This document shows, in pieces, positions 47,490 to 58,757 of a DNA stretch of 64,000 nucleotides (the stretch's first letter is position 1; each line of letters opens with the position of its first letter). A program made the translations under genes and the position numbers. The notes under the pieces were generated by a model. It did no database searches. It had not been told where the DNA came from and saw nothing but the letters and a program-made list of their open reading frames with translations. This DNA comes from Sclerodactyla briareus. Lineage: Eukaryota; Echinodermata; Holothuroidea; Dendrochirotida; Sclerodactylidae. Location of the stretch: contig JAODTK010005675.1 of assembly GCA_026419785.1 (NCBI GenBank), positions 87,479 through 151,478 on the forward strand. The letters are read 5' to 3'.

Positions 47490-47640
47490 AATACCAGCTA
47501 TATATTGAGTGGGTTAATGAAGAGTTGGGTCCAGTGTTAGCTAAACAGACGAACAAAACTTATTGTTTGTTTTGCAAGCTGTTTTGCTTTCACCCTTTTG
47601 GCAGAGGAAACCATGACTGGAGAAGCGTTGTTGGTAGAAG
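47490..47640 (+). pseudogene. Fragment resembling the TTF-type zinc finger of ZMYM/hAT-derived proteins
   Basis: The frame reads KTYCLFCKLF followed about 9 residues later by NHDWRSV. The family norm is YCFxCxLF then a DWRN-type block ahead of a hAT-like catalytic domain. It ends abruptly in the dispersed repeat that begins near 47,630. No dimerisation domain or catalytic acidic residues are seen. If real, it is a scrap of a transposase-derived gene, but the match is short. Confidence 0.3.
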
Positions 47641-47860
47641 CGTTCTAGTTCGTCGGTGATTGACGTATTGGTTGTCGCACACGCGAGTCTGGTTCGTCAC
47701 AAAGAAAACAATATCCAGAGGTCACAGGGTATTAGGGTCAAATAGGTCAAAGGATCAAAGGAGGTGAAAGTAGGTCAACAGATGGAGTTCACCTGGACAA
47801 ACGAAAAATTCCATTATAACATTGCCTTGAAATGTTTCGTTGCCAAATATACTAAACACC
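47630..47860 (+). repeat. Dispersed repeat, third copy of the 31.0-31.6 kb family
   Basis: It carries gcgttctagttcgtcgg, ggttcgtcacaaa, gaggtcacagggtattagggtcaaa (quoted in part), ggtcaaaggaggtgaaagt and cttgaaatgtttcgttgc in one unit, colinear with blocks at 31,010-31,510. Confidence 0.7.
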
Positions 47861-47899
47861 AGCCAACATTGGTACTCTAATCAAGGGGAATATTACTGC

Positions 47900-49410
47900 C
47901 ACCTCTCCTATGGAGAAAAGCTGAAATGCTTAATGAGTACTTCTGCGCAGTTTTTACTAAGGAGAATACTCACATATTGCCATCCTTACAACTCCTGTGG
48001 ATCATCAATCTCAGACTTGAAATCATCTTAACACACAATGGGTTTTGACGAAGCTTTTTAGCTAATCTTCAATTTAACAAGCAGTGAGTCCTGATAATGT
48101 TTTCTCCCATACCTCTGGAAAATGTTGGCTCCGCTTCATTGCACCATTCTTAGTGGACAATCTGAAATCTATAATAACTGGCATTGCCTTCATCAGATTG
48201 GAATGCTCGCTGTTTTTAACCTCCCCTTTTCAAGAAGGGGAACCCTTCAGACCCCCAACCATTAAGGCATTTTCTTACCTTCAATCCCATGAAAATATTG
48301 GACATATTGTTCATCACCACGTTCATGAACTATATGGACCCTCACGCTTATGACCCATGTTCAACATGGATTTAGAAACCGACACTCCCTGTGAACCCCA
48401 CTGGCATATACTGTTCAAGATCTGCAAGAATCTAGACTAACAGCTCGACAATGTGGTTTTTTACTGATTTAGTAAGTCCTTTGGACAAGGTTCCACACAA
48501 CGACGTGCTCATAAGCTTACACTTAACTAGCAATAGTGGTCAATTCTCCTTGAATAAATTCCATTTTTGAACCATCTACCCAGCATGTTGTCATAATTGG
48601 TGTGAAGTCATCTTTGGAATTGTCTCATCAGGCCTGCAGGGGTCCCACAAGGTCCAGTACTAGGTCCATTGCTGGTCTCTCTATACATCAATGATCTCCA
48701 CTGTTATAGGGGCATCCATAATCAGATGTTTGCTGATGACTGCATAATCTACCCCAGTTAAATCAGAATGTCCCCCCCGCATCAATGACGTTTCCATGCT
48801 CCAGCAATCTGGATAATTTTTCGCAATGGGTACGACTTGGCAGATCGATTCTGAAATGCATCAAAATTACAAGTCAATGATTGTCACCAACAAAAGGCAA
48901 GTTGTACCATTCCCAATATAATTGACGTACTCGCCTTGAACTGGTGGGAGAGCATCCCTATCTTGGAGTACCATCACTTCAAAGCTCTCATGTCAACTCA
49001 TATAGAACAATATATTGGTAAAGCTTACCAGATCCGCATCTGATCCTTAGACTCTGTATGACTGTTGATACTAAAACCAAAGACATTGCTTTATAAGTCT
49101 CTGGTTCGTCCTGTTTGCAATATAGCTCCTCAGTTTGAGATCCATACAAACTTGTAACATTAAAACTGGAAATGGTTCAGCCGCAAACTCTGCCAGATTT
49201 GAGCGCAAGGATCACCGTCTGTCAACCAGTGTCGCAGGGCTCCTGCCACATCTTGCCTGGCCTATTTTTGCAGGAGAGAAGCGCAATGCACGACTCAAGC
49301 TTGATTTCAAATAATTCATCAACGACAATATTGCTTTACCGGTTCATATTTTGTGGATTACAGACTATCTATCGCACACGATTCATCATCAGTGAATGGT
49401 GACTGTTCTA
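47900..49410 (+). mobile_element. CR1-like LINE remnant, reverse transcriptase to C-terminus
   Basis: Plus-strand blocks in order: KAEMLNEYFCAVFTKEN (from about 47,917), the linker before the polymerase; NIGHIVHHHVHELYGP (about 48,295-48,342) and QHGFRNRHS (about 48,360-48,390); DKVPHNDVL (about 48,484-48,510); GVPQGPVLGPLL..LYINDL (from 48,639) leading to MFADD (FADD at 48,729-48,740); YLGVPSLQSSHV (about 48,955-48,990); LYKSLVRPVCN (about 49,090-49,125); and a C-terminal RRA..VNGDC region to about 49,390. Stops and frameshifts lie between most blocks, so it is inactive. No endonuclease domain is seen. It belongs to the same broad group as 54,495-55,440, on the opposite strand. Confidence 0.9.
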
Positions 49411-49659
49411 TAGACATGTTATTGTTAATAATTACCGACGTCTTCAGGTGTCGTTTTGGCCCAGAACAATTCCAGATGAATGATCTATCTCACTATGCAT
49501 GAATTAAGTAGTCCTGTGGTGTTTTCTGGTGTGTGTAAATTCTTCATCATCATCTACAACTCCTGACTCTTCAATCAGCTTGTGCCTGTGTGTGTGCTGT
49601 CCCCTATGCAGTGATAACCCAGTTGGTGTTTACATAAGTACCAGACGACAAGACCAGAC

Positions 49660-50040
49660 AGACTATAGATGATTGCCCTATTGTGACCTTCATGACCTTG
49701 ACCTGACACGAAAAACACTATGAGGTTTCTCGTCACCATATGTCAACCTCATACTACTATGAACTTACTAGATACTTGCATTCCTTAGATATCGTGCTGA
49801 CAATTTTTTAGGCTTTCCTGTAGTCGACCTTGGACTGCCCTTGAACTGGCACTAGACATAGGCTTTCATCCTCTTTGACCCGTTCCTACATTGAATTTGA
49901 TACATGCTTGTGCTTTTCTTAGATATCGTGCTGACAAGGGATGTCACACCCACCCCACACACACACGGGCACAACACAGTCGTCACATACATACGCACAC
50001 AACATGACTGCCTAGATTCATTTTGCTTCGGCAGGAATCA
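49660..50040 (-). repeat. Decayed minus-oriented 300-bp repeat with array head
   Basis: The blocks gaccttcatgaccttgacctgac and ttagatatcgtgctgacaa (twice, at about 49,786 and 49,918) are followed by CA tracts and catgactgcctagattc, the head block of this repeat family. Array words elsewhere (cacgataagtcc complement) are recognisable but diverged. Confidence 0.55.
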
Positions 50041-50344
50041 ATAACACGAAAAGTGTAATGCTAAGGTCAAAAAAACGAAAAAAAAAAAACTTATTCATTG
50101 AACTCTGATGCTTTCGAGGGCGCACCTGCTGGGGATTGAATTGTCTGGTCAGTATTAGGCTAACCCTACCCCATTGCCTTATTTAACTTTATCCTCTCAA
50201 TCTCCATAATATCCCTCAAGGCGGATCTGGAACAGCAGAGGGGGGGGGGTACTAGTTTGGCGCCAAAATAGCCGGATGGGGTGTAATAATATTTAGAACA
50301 CACACATGGCGTTAGCCCGAATTTTTGCTATCAGGGGGGCATAA

Positions 50345-50420
50345 TAAGCCAGTTCGTAGTTCTAAGTGCGCATGCTCACCCCAGAGCAGTTCGTGGGAAT
50401 AGACAGAGGCGTCAGATTCC
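50345..50420 (+). repeat. Short dispersed repeat shared with 935-1,020
   Basis: gttctaagtgcgcatgctca followed by ccccagagcagttcg matches the copy near the left edge of the window. Confidence 0.6.
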
Positions 50421-51049
50421 CCCCCATAGCAATATGGTTACGTTTAGGCCTATTTTTAAAGGTGGTCATCGCTGAATATCTGAGTAACACCGGTACCGAT
50501 AACTTGAAACTTTTAGTTGACCCTGTAAGCCCATAAGTCCAGAGGGGTCTATAGTGGAACGCCCTAATCACACACTGAAATGCTATATTTACTCAACGAA
50601 GTTTGATTTCTCTGCCAACTCGAACGTTACAATATTGCGCAATCGAGCATCTTTCGAAAATTAAGGCCAAACCCTGACGTCTACCAAAAATCATTCACAG
50701 ATATGTTCTAAGGCTTATTAGTGAACTTCGAGTCAAATTATAGCTAATTTGAAGAGTTTGTACCTTGATTTCCAATTTCAAGCCATCGATTTTTTTCGAA
50801 CTTAAATGTGGTCTGTCTTACTCAAGCCTGCGCCCCTTAAATTTCTGGTATCATTTAGCTCATCATTCTTGAAAATTCAACTTTTCTGTATCTTATCGAG
50901 TTGTTCAGTGCCCAGAAGATTTGATACCAAACGATAGGCAATTTTCAATAGATTTTCCCATAGTATTGTCAGATCAATCATCAAAACCAATAGTGAATTT
51001 GGGGTCTATATTGGAATATCTTCCATTAAGTTGCTCAAGTACACTAAAT

Positions 51050-51350
51050 ACAACTTACGCAGCCAGCTGATCGAAAACCGGGATCCCAAATTTCGTGCAA
51101 TATTGATCCATGACGCTTTTAAACTGTCACAATACTTGAAATGCAACCATTCATCCTAGTTCTGAAAGTTATGTGATGATGTGGGTTAAAAAATCTGTGT
51201 TTTTTTTGATGGCAGGATCGTATTTTCTGCGGCAGGGGAGTTTCGAAAGAATCGTTCCTCCACTGTACGTTCACATCCGAACTGCGACCATTCCCCTATG
51301 ACCTTTGGACACAATATCATTATCAATCTCATTAAGAGAGTGCCAATTCC
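51050..51350 (+). repeat. Dispersed repeat blocks shared with 5,717-5,845 and 56,745-56,810
   Basis: gcagccagctgatcgaaaac..ggat.ccaaatt (51,061) recurs at about 56,752. The block from ggcaggggagttt to ctcattaa (51,230-51,335) recurs at 5,730-5,830. The two blocks stand about 170 bases apart here, suggesting one parent element scattered as fragments. Confidence 0.65.
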
Positions 51351-51434
51351 AGCCAAAGTAATACTCTTTTGGGTGTTATAATTTTTTAAGGAGAATTAAA
51401 AAATCAATTTCCATTTTATGGCACAATAAAGTTT

Positions 51435-51506
51435 TACTTACTACTTACTTACTTACGTTACGTCTTACTTACTTACTTACTTCGTACTTACGTACTTACT
51501 TACTTA
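51435..51506. repeat. (TTAC)n microsatellite behind an aataaagtt motif
   Basis: Interrupted ttac units follow gcacaataaagttttact (51,420-51,437), an arrangement common at the 3' ends of non-LTR retroposons. No retroposon body is recognised upstream. Confidence 0.8.
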
Positions 51507-51509
51507 ATC

Positions 51510-52724
51510 ATTCAGATATCCTATTCCAGGTTTATAGTCATGTTCGATTGGGAAGATATGGCTTCCCGAAATTTCATATAATTTGGTGATTTTGGCCAAC
51601 TGGCACCTTATCATGATGTCATATCTACCAATTATACGGCAAAAGTTAAGACCATATTTCTAACTGTTTGCTTTCAAAATTGGTATATATTACGTCCATC
51701 AAAGTTTGCCAATTTGCAAAATGCCAACTTAGCATTGAAGAAATTCAAAATTTAAAATTCATACCTTTTATAACCGAACATCTATGAACAGAAACAAAGT
51801 TTGATTGGCATGATTTCAATGCACAATCATAATACTTAAAATCATTTTGGCTGGACGTTCCCTTAAAACTGTAAACTCCGAACTGGCTTATAGTTTCATA
51901 AGAGGGGGCTATGACTGACTATCTAAGCGGGCGCCTCTATCATTTGACGCGGAACGTCTCAAAATTTCTGAGTCTGAAAGAACCCCTAGATAGCAGGAAA
52001 TAAACACTTTCTGTGCCATTTGAGTCTGTACCTATTGGTTATTATTTTCCGGAAACGTTCAATCCCGAGGAGTTATCTCATATTTTTCTTATCTTGCCCG
52101 CCGAAGAGCCATGTTCCTGGGTATCACCAGGTCCGGGTACGACTGTCTGACAGTATAGGGAAAAAGTGCCCTCCAGATTTCCTCGACTGCCTGGAGTTAG
52201 TTGCGGAGTTATGTTCATGTTGTATGGGCCTATTATAGGCGTATGAGACAGAGCCCATTTCCCCCCAATCCTTTGGAGCTTTGCCCTCAATTGGATACGA
52301 AGAAGCGACTGCGCGGGAAGCGCGCAAAAAATCAGGTGCTTGTGCAAATCCCCTGTTCAACTAGTCCAGTTGTTCGCCCGTTCTTTGGTCGATATTTTAC
52401 TCGAATTTCAGTCTCATCATCCCCGGAACGGATAGCCTATTCTCCTTGTTTGCCTCCGCCCTGCCTCCCAACCCAACGTCTGATGTCCATTATAAGCCAT
52501 GGGAGTGGCGGTAACCACGGTCATTGGAATCACTCCCCCAACAACCCAACGCCAACTGCACTCATGCACGTGTATTCTGCAAACAACTACAACGCCTGTA
52601 CAAAGTTGGAAAGTATGCGTCCTGGATTATATTAATATAACGAGATTTACGGACGCCCCTTTCTCGCGTAGCGGGAAATATTTCAGAATACTGATGCTGA
52701 ATAATGAATTTTAAAAAGTCACCC
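51510..52724. other. No recognised gene
   Basis: A block tctaagcgggcgcc..gacgcggaacg (about 51,930-51,960) is a decayed form of the GC palindrome module. A 144-codon plus frame (52,201-52,635) shows no domain. Confidence 0.45.
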
Positions 52725-53974
52725 GCCTCTTCCAGGGGCGTCGTGCAAATAAATGTTCGTCAGATAGCAGGACAAGACACTTTCCCATTTTCCGTTCTCA
52801 TGGAAGTAAAACAACCCCATAAATCACTTCCTTTTACACCTCAAATATTCAATTGTATAGGCTCCTGGCTACGGCAACTCACCTCTCTTTTATGCATCAC
52901 AGAAGATTTAACAGGGGTTTTTCCAATGATGGGTTTTCAGATGGGTCAGAAAACTGTGTGAATAAATTAGTGTGCAACTGACGTGATCTATCTAAGCTTT
53001 CGGCGACACCATTGTATTGCCTGCTAATATTTTAAGAAGTGGTTCTCGCTCCGTTGCCCAATGGGGAGCTCCAGCACGGGTCATTGGTTATCACAATAAT
53101 TTACAACTGAACTTCCTTTGAAATGAACAAAAAAATCACTTTAGCAACGTATGCTGGATACGATTATATTCCTATGAAAGCCAGACGGCACCATTATTTT
53201 GCCGCGAAAGCTTCGCGAAAACTTTCATTTAAGGTATTCCAGTTAACGGTAGCCTCACTGGCCATTTTTCTGAATAAATTGAAAATAAACTGTGCAATCA
53301 AAATGAAATTTCAACTTAGCCACCGTACATGCCGTATGTCCAAAGCGGCTTCCTACTATCCCATCGAACGGCACCATTAGTTGCCGCGCATCATAGCGAT
53401 TTTTTTCCTTCCGGGCGGCCATATTCCGGAATTAAGTCGTTTCAAATGACAATGGTGATCTCCAAGGCTAATTTTCATTCAGGCCCCTGGCGAACGATTT
53501 TATACTGGGGGTGCTGAGCTTGCCTGACAAAAGACACCTCACCCTCCCCCCCCTACAGAAAAAAAAAAACCCATATTTTTCGTTGTGATTCCTAGTAGAC
53601 GTACAGTACACCCGATGTACCCGCGGAACGGTACCGTGCGTAATCTGTAATTAGCAGCCCGGTCAAGGGCGACCCATGGGCAAAAGCACAATAACCGTGA
53701 ACAGACGGGCGTAATAGCCATGTTTCTGGTGTAAGGGGAAAAGTTAACTCAAGTCCCCCATTATGGACGCGCCGTCATGAGGGTATAAGGGAAGGGAGTG
53801 TCCTGGTTTTCATATTAATCACTTGATAATAATTACTTTCACGTCTATCAGTGGTAATGATCGGAGCGGCGGCGATCTGTGTGTGATAGCGGGGGACATA
53901 TAGGGTGCATCTTGTATATGTTATTTGTATTGTAATATTTTTTGTACATGTTTTTATTGGAGTTTTTTTTTTTT

Positions 53975-54120
53975 TTAGGATTGTATTTTGTCTACTTGTT
54001 TTGGATTGTCCCATAGTATTTCTTCTGTTTAAATTTAGCTGTTTCTAGCTTTTCAGGGACTTTCTGGTAAGCGCCTTTTAGCCGTGGCATTGGCGTCTAT
54101 AAATACGTTTTATTATTATT
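53975..54120 (+). mobile_element. L2/CR1-like LINE 3' tail
   Basis: taagcgccttttagccgtgg, gcgtctataaatacg and a (TTA)n tract (about 54,105-54,120) match the 3' ends of L2-type LINEs (a cgctttat/gcg..tataaat motif then ATT repeats), as at 16,511-16,560 in the complement. No coding part is recognised upstream. Confidence 0.45.
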
Positions 54121-54184
54121 ATTAGCACCATCTAAGCGGAGCGCACCATGTTGGCGCGGAGCGACAAGGGAATTTGGCAGTTTT

Positions 54185-54497
54185 ACAGAACCCCCAATTG
54201 CGCAACGGCCACTTCTGGGGTCATAAGGTAGTAATCCAGCAAACAGCCCTAAAATCGTCCAATGAAGTTCCGATTTTTTTATTTCAAGAAACTTCTTGAC
54301 GGAACTGATACAATGCTTATTCCGTACATTCGGGCCATTTGTCGTTGTTGACGCGTAGGGTAACAAGAATTTTTCTGTTTTACATACCCCCCCCCCCCCC
54401 CCAGATTGAAGAAACCGCATTCCCGTACCGTAATGGCAGTACGCAGCAATTTCCCCTAAGATTGTCAATAATTTTCAGGAATTCATATTTCTCTAAA
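54185..54497 (+). repeat. 190-200 bp agattgcagg repeat units (left of LINE)
   Basis: It carries acagaacccccaattgc, ttccgtacattcgggcc, gcgtagggtaacaag, agattgaagaaaccgcattc and ttgtcaataattttcagg blocks, colinear with 2,950-3,260. It is interrupted at about 54,497 by the LINE and continues at about 55,440. Confidence 0.7.
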
Positions 54498-55440
54498 AAC
54501 ATCGTTGATCTTGAGGGGATACTGGCCAACGTCCCGGTGGAACCAAGCGGGTCAGGAATCGCTGTGCATGCGTGAAAAAACAGAATAAATCATGAATTGT
54601 GGCTGGAGATGACCATCTGACTGCCGCTTGGAACTTATCGCTATCGTTGATGTTCACCTTTCAGGTAGATTGTTCCAATCTCGAACGTTTTCCCTCCGGT
54701 AAAGAAGGGAAAACTATAGCATCTTTATTTGCTGCTAGTGTTGAACGAGCACTAGTGTGGTGTGCCGAGAGGGTCGATTTAACAGGTACGTGAAGTTACC
54801 TATGGGAATCGAAAGGTGACCATTGATGGCCTTATAAAAAATAGTGCGCCCTCGAACACGACGCCTGTTTGCAGAGAGGCTGCCATCCCAACTCCTTCAT
54901 CATATTGGCAACGACCCCGGGGGACCTAGATTTGAAGTCGTTCAAGCATAATCTAGCACCCTACTTTGAAGCAGATTCAAGGGTATATTAGTTAGCAGTA
55001 TGAAGGGTCCCACACACTCTGGGAATATTCAAGTATGGGTTCGCACTAAGGTCTTAAGGCGGACTCCTTGACGCCTTGTGGGCAATGATTGAGATTCCTC
55101 ATAACAAAGCAAGAGTGTGATTCGCCGTGGCAAGCGATTTGGTTTACATGACATTCCCAAGAAAGCTACTATTCATGGGTACACCCAAGTATGAGTTGCT
55201 CTTAGTCTCTTGCAGAATGAAGTCCTGTAGCTTATAGCCAAAAAATTGGCACTTCCTAGCATGCACTGGGCAGGACGCATAACCAAACCCTTTTTAGCGT
55301 AAGCAACTCTGGCCATTTATTTTGCCAGCCTACTAGCGTGTTAAGATCCTCTTGCGGTTTATGATCACTATTGTGTTATGAATTCCTCTGTCCCACAAAC
55401 CACTCATCGGCAAATATTCTAAGTTCTTGAAGGAACGCTC
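54498..55440 (-). mobile_element. CR1-like LINE remnant nested in the 190-bp repeat
   Basis: From high to low coordinates the minus strand reads: LRIFADEW, the palm with FADE in place of FADD (55,403-55,414); QEDLNTLVGWQNKW (about 55,305-55,350); SYLGVPMN (about 55,170-55,195); ANRRRVRGRTIFYKAINGHL (about 54,810-54,890); and RRENVRDWNNLPE (about 54,665-54,700). It ends in a 3' block reading LGSTGTLASIPSRST (about 54,495-54,545). It is 5'-truncated just before the palm motif, and frameshifted. Both flanks are 190-bp repeat sequence that joins if the LINE is removed, with a tctaa-like word at both edges. The Asp to Glu change and the frameshifts mark it as dead. Confidence 0.85.
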
Positions 55441-55980
55441 GATTTGTAAATTCCTTACAATTTGGGCCATCCGCCACCTCGTGGAAAAAAAAAACGCGTA
55501 GGGTAACCAAGGGACATTTTCGTTTTATAGACCCCATCAGATTGCAGGAAACGGCATTCCCGCACTGTATGGCAGTGAGCAACGTCTCTAAAAATTGTCA
55601 ATAATTTGCGAATTTGGTATTTCAAGAACGTTTCCGAGGAACTAATTGAGTTATCCACAATTTGGGCCAGCATCATGGGTCTCGATAGGGTACAAGGAAT
55701 TTTGAGCCTTATGAATCCCCCAGATTGCCGAACGGTGGTTCCCATGTTTTATGGCAATAAGCAAAATCCCCAAATTACAATAGTTTTCTGAATGGTGTAA
55801 TCTAAGAACCCTCTGAAGGAACTGACTTACGTTTATGCATTACAATCCGCGCCACTTGACGCTTACGTACAAGAAAATAGTCTTCATACCACCCCCCCCC
55901 CAATCAGATACAGGGAGCGGGCACTTCCCGCGACTTATGCGTTTCAACATTGAATTGAACATGACATTTCCGAAAAACTG
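55440..55980 (+). repeat. 190-200 bp agattgcagg repeat units (right of LINE)
   Basis: Cores at about 55,530 (agattgcaggaaacggcatt) and 55,722 (agattgccgaacggtggttc), with tatggca..agcaa, tgtcaataattt and attcgggcc-like blocks. A third, weaker core with cagatacagggagcgggcac is near 55,904. Confidence 0.7.
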
Positions 55981-56629
55981 ATCGATGCTAATCTTTAAGT
56001 TGTTCATCATGAATTCCTACCATAGATGTCTTAGAGATATTCGCCTCGAGACCCTCCAATTGGGTTGGAGGCTGCTGAAGATTGAAAAAATTGCGTAAAC
56101 ATACTGTCATGGAAAATGTTGCATATCTTCGGCATTTGATTGAAGGAATTGAGCCCGTCAGCAGACATTTGGTCAATTTTTCAGATTGTATCCGCTCAAA
56201 TTTTCGTCCAATTTCACATGTCTCCGAATTGTTTCGCCCGCTCCGCGCCTGTATAGTTTCATACGTCAATCACGTAAACCTCATTATAATGTGAAACGAT
56301 CCCCTGCCTGCCGTTTTTCGTTACATATAGCTGTCATCCTCAATTAAAAAAAGCACGTCACGCTGGCAAAGGCCAATCTGAACAAAAGGATCAGAAATAG
56401 ACTAAATGTGTGCCCAGTGTTAAGAAAAATCGGCAGTGAGATTCGGCCCATGTTGTAGTGGGAAGGGGGGGGGGGTGCAACATGGATCAAGTCCTAAACC
56501 AAATTCCTCTCGTGGCCTACCTATATATGTTCACCAAACTTAAAGATGACCGTATGGACTGGCCAGAATTTCAAACGTTATTTTACAGTGGGCCCACTGT
56601 ATTATACATGTAAAGGAAAAAGATAGGAT

Positions 56630-56666
56630 ACCGCGCGCGCAGCGCGTTTTTTTTTTTTTTTTTTTG
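56630..56666. repeat. GC palindrome followed by T-run
   Basis: ccgcgcgcgcagcgcg at about 56,632-56,648 is followed directly by T17. It is one of a series of cgcgcg(n)agcgcg palindromes in this window. Confidence 0.7.
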
Positions 56667-58029
56667 GGGTGAGGGCATTTCGGCTTCTCAACAAAAAATT
56701 TAAACAATTAATTAAGAATATGAGTAGACTCAGTACACTGAATAACAACTACGCAGCCAGCTGATCGAAAACCGGGATACCAAATTCGTTGCAAATATGA
56801 TCCATGACAGCCTTAAGCTAAAAAATCGGCAAGGGTGCTGGACACAATGACCTAGAATCGGTGGGGGTGTCCGCACCCCATCGAAAATTGGGTGATGCAG
56901 CACACCCAGCACCCCCCCTCGCAGGGGACTGATTTCATGCGATAATCCAAAAAAATAAACTTAAAACATTAGTAGGAATTTACTTAGCCACTCTATGTTC
57001 TCGCGATTTCAAAGCTACAAGCTAAGCGGCACCATGGTTGCCGCGCAGCGAGAGCAACTTTTGAAAAGATCATTTATAACTGACCTCAATGATGATTTCA
57101 GGTATAGCCTTTGCAATAAATAAATTAGAAGTTAATTTCACAAAATAGAATGAATTTCACCGTAGTCTCAGTTGTTCATGACGAATTGGGCCTATAATTG
57201 CGAATCAGCGTACTAATTGGTTTTGCGCGCAGGTAGCAAATCGCTGTAAGTGAGGGTGTTTACAGATGCCCAATTGGTGAGGCTAGTAGCCAGATTTTTA
57301 TCTGAAAAAAGACTTCACAATCAAAGTGAATTTCACCTTAGCCCGTGCTATGCAATTTTATTTCTATTCATCCAATTGAAATTACTTCCGCATTAACTGA
57401 AAAAGAATATCACTAGCAATTCATGCGATTTTAGATAAGTGCACGGGGAAAGTGGGGCACCAGGTTCGTCAAGCAGGGTTAGCACAAAATTGTCAAAGGG
57501 ATATCTGTGTGTCGCAAATGTTAGTTCTAGGTGAGCAATTAAGTAAAAAAAATATATATATTTCCTAAGCCCGGAAAATATATTAGTGGTCACAAAAGTG
57601 ATCTGATATTTTATTGATAGTGGCATTTTAATAAATGCATCGATATTTCCCAGCGTTTATGACGTTCGTTGATAATTCCTACCTTTTTCTTGTCGAAAAA
57701 AACGTAACATTTTTTCCCCAAATTGTAGTTTGGTGCGCCGGATTGCTATTCGGCCGGCCGATTTTGTCACGCGGACCGCCATTCGGGAACCCCGAGAGGC
57801 TGTTTGTGTAGGTTTGAACAAATTTTCATGAAAAGAACAAAAACACTTACAATATTAGGGGGAACCTGCGTGTAATTAACGCAAATGTCGAGCATTTGCT
57901 TGCATTTTTGGGCCGGTAGAAGTTTTAGCTATATAAGGACCTCAGGTTGGTCAGTTGGTGGCGATATTTTACTTGATATCAAATATCCCCTGTAGTGCGA
58001 CAGACATATTCGAAGCACGGGTATTAGCG

Positions 58030-58757
58030 GGCGCGTATCCGGGTTGGGGGGGCTTTAAGAGCGCGCGGCCCCGGTAAGAGAAGGAGGAAACAAGAGAGTG
58101 GGAGGAGGAAACAAAGAAAAGGGGGGGAAAAGAAGTAAAAAGGGGAGGAGGAGAAAAGAAAAAGAGGGAGAGAGAGAAAAAAGAGGAGAAAAAGGAAAGA
58201 AAGGAGAAAGAAAGAAAAAGGGAAAGGCCAGGGGAAGTGTACGTTCATGAAGGAAAGAAGAATGCACTGTCAATAAAAATCCCGTGGATCAAACATGAAC
58301 CGATTGTACTTCATTTTCTTTTTCCTTTTTCTTTTTGCCAAACATATACTGGCACGTATCATACCAAGTGACCATGATGGCGTTGTTTAGGGTCGGGCAT
58401 ATACTGTATGGGCTGAAGGGCAGAGGAATCAATGTTGTCACTTGTTATATGGGGGGTTATATATAGTGAAGATGTATGTTTGGCGAAGGAAAAACCCACC
58501 CCTTACTTTAGCTTCAATATATTAAGTAAGGTGAAAGTCATTTTGTTGTCAGTGTATTCGCAATCAGAGCAGCGACTTAGTTTTTAACGATAGGTGAGTA
58601 TAAATGGTTCCTCTCAGGCACCCGAGGGGCCGTTTCCCGGCGATCTAGAGATGGGGTAAAACCCCAAAATTTCCTTCTGGGTTCCGCGCCACGATGGTGG
58701 CGCTCGTTTTGATTGTGAACCGCGCCCACCGGGTGACAATATCCTGATACGCCCCTG
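58030..58757. mobile_element. Second insertion nested in the 52,733-58,952 element (hAT-like)
   Basis: The left end reads GGGCGCGTATCCGGG (about 58,029), apparently missing its first bases. The right end read inward from 58,757 is CAGGGGCGTATCAGG. The flanks tattagcg and tactaacc agree at 5 of 8 bases. The uninterrupted copy at about 10,205-10,230 shows the continuous host sequence (gcttactaatctcg). Inside are a polypurine tract (58,077-58,235) and a GC palindrome (gcgccacgatggtggcgc, about 58,687-58,704) about 55-70 bases from the right end. No transposase frame. Confidence 0.7.
58077..58235. repeat. Polypurine tract
   Basis: About 155 bases of nearly pure A/G on the plus strand, able in principle to form triplex DNA. 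The Phe/Leu/Ser-rich minus-strand frames over it are by-products. Confidence 0.9.

Larger units (their letters stand above)
53480..56931. mobile_element. Insertion nested in the 52,733-58,952 element
   Basis: The left end is CAGGCCCCTGGCGA (53,480). The right end read inward is CAGTCCCCTGCGA (56,931). The flanks ttttcatt (53,472-53,479) and atttcatg (56,932-56,939) agree at 6 of 8 bases, and a one-base shift gives 7 of 8. Removing the insert joins two blocks that are contiguous in the 8.2-10.4 kb copy. The interior is itself mixed: a LINE 3' tail (to 54,120), a GC palindrome (about 54,131-54,160), the 190-bp agattgcagg units, a minus-strand LINE, and the cgcgcgaaaaattt module. Whether the outer ends belong to one element or several stacked ones is not settled. 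Confidence 0.7.
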
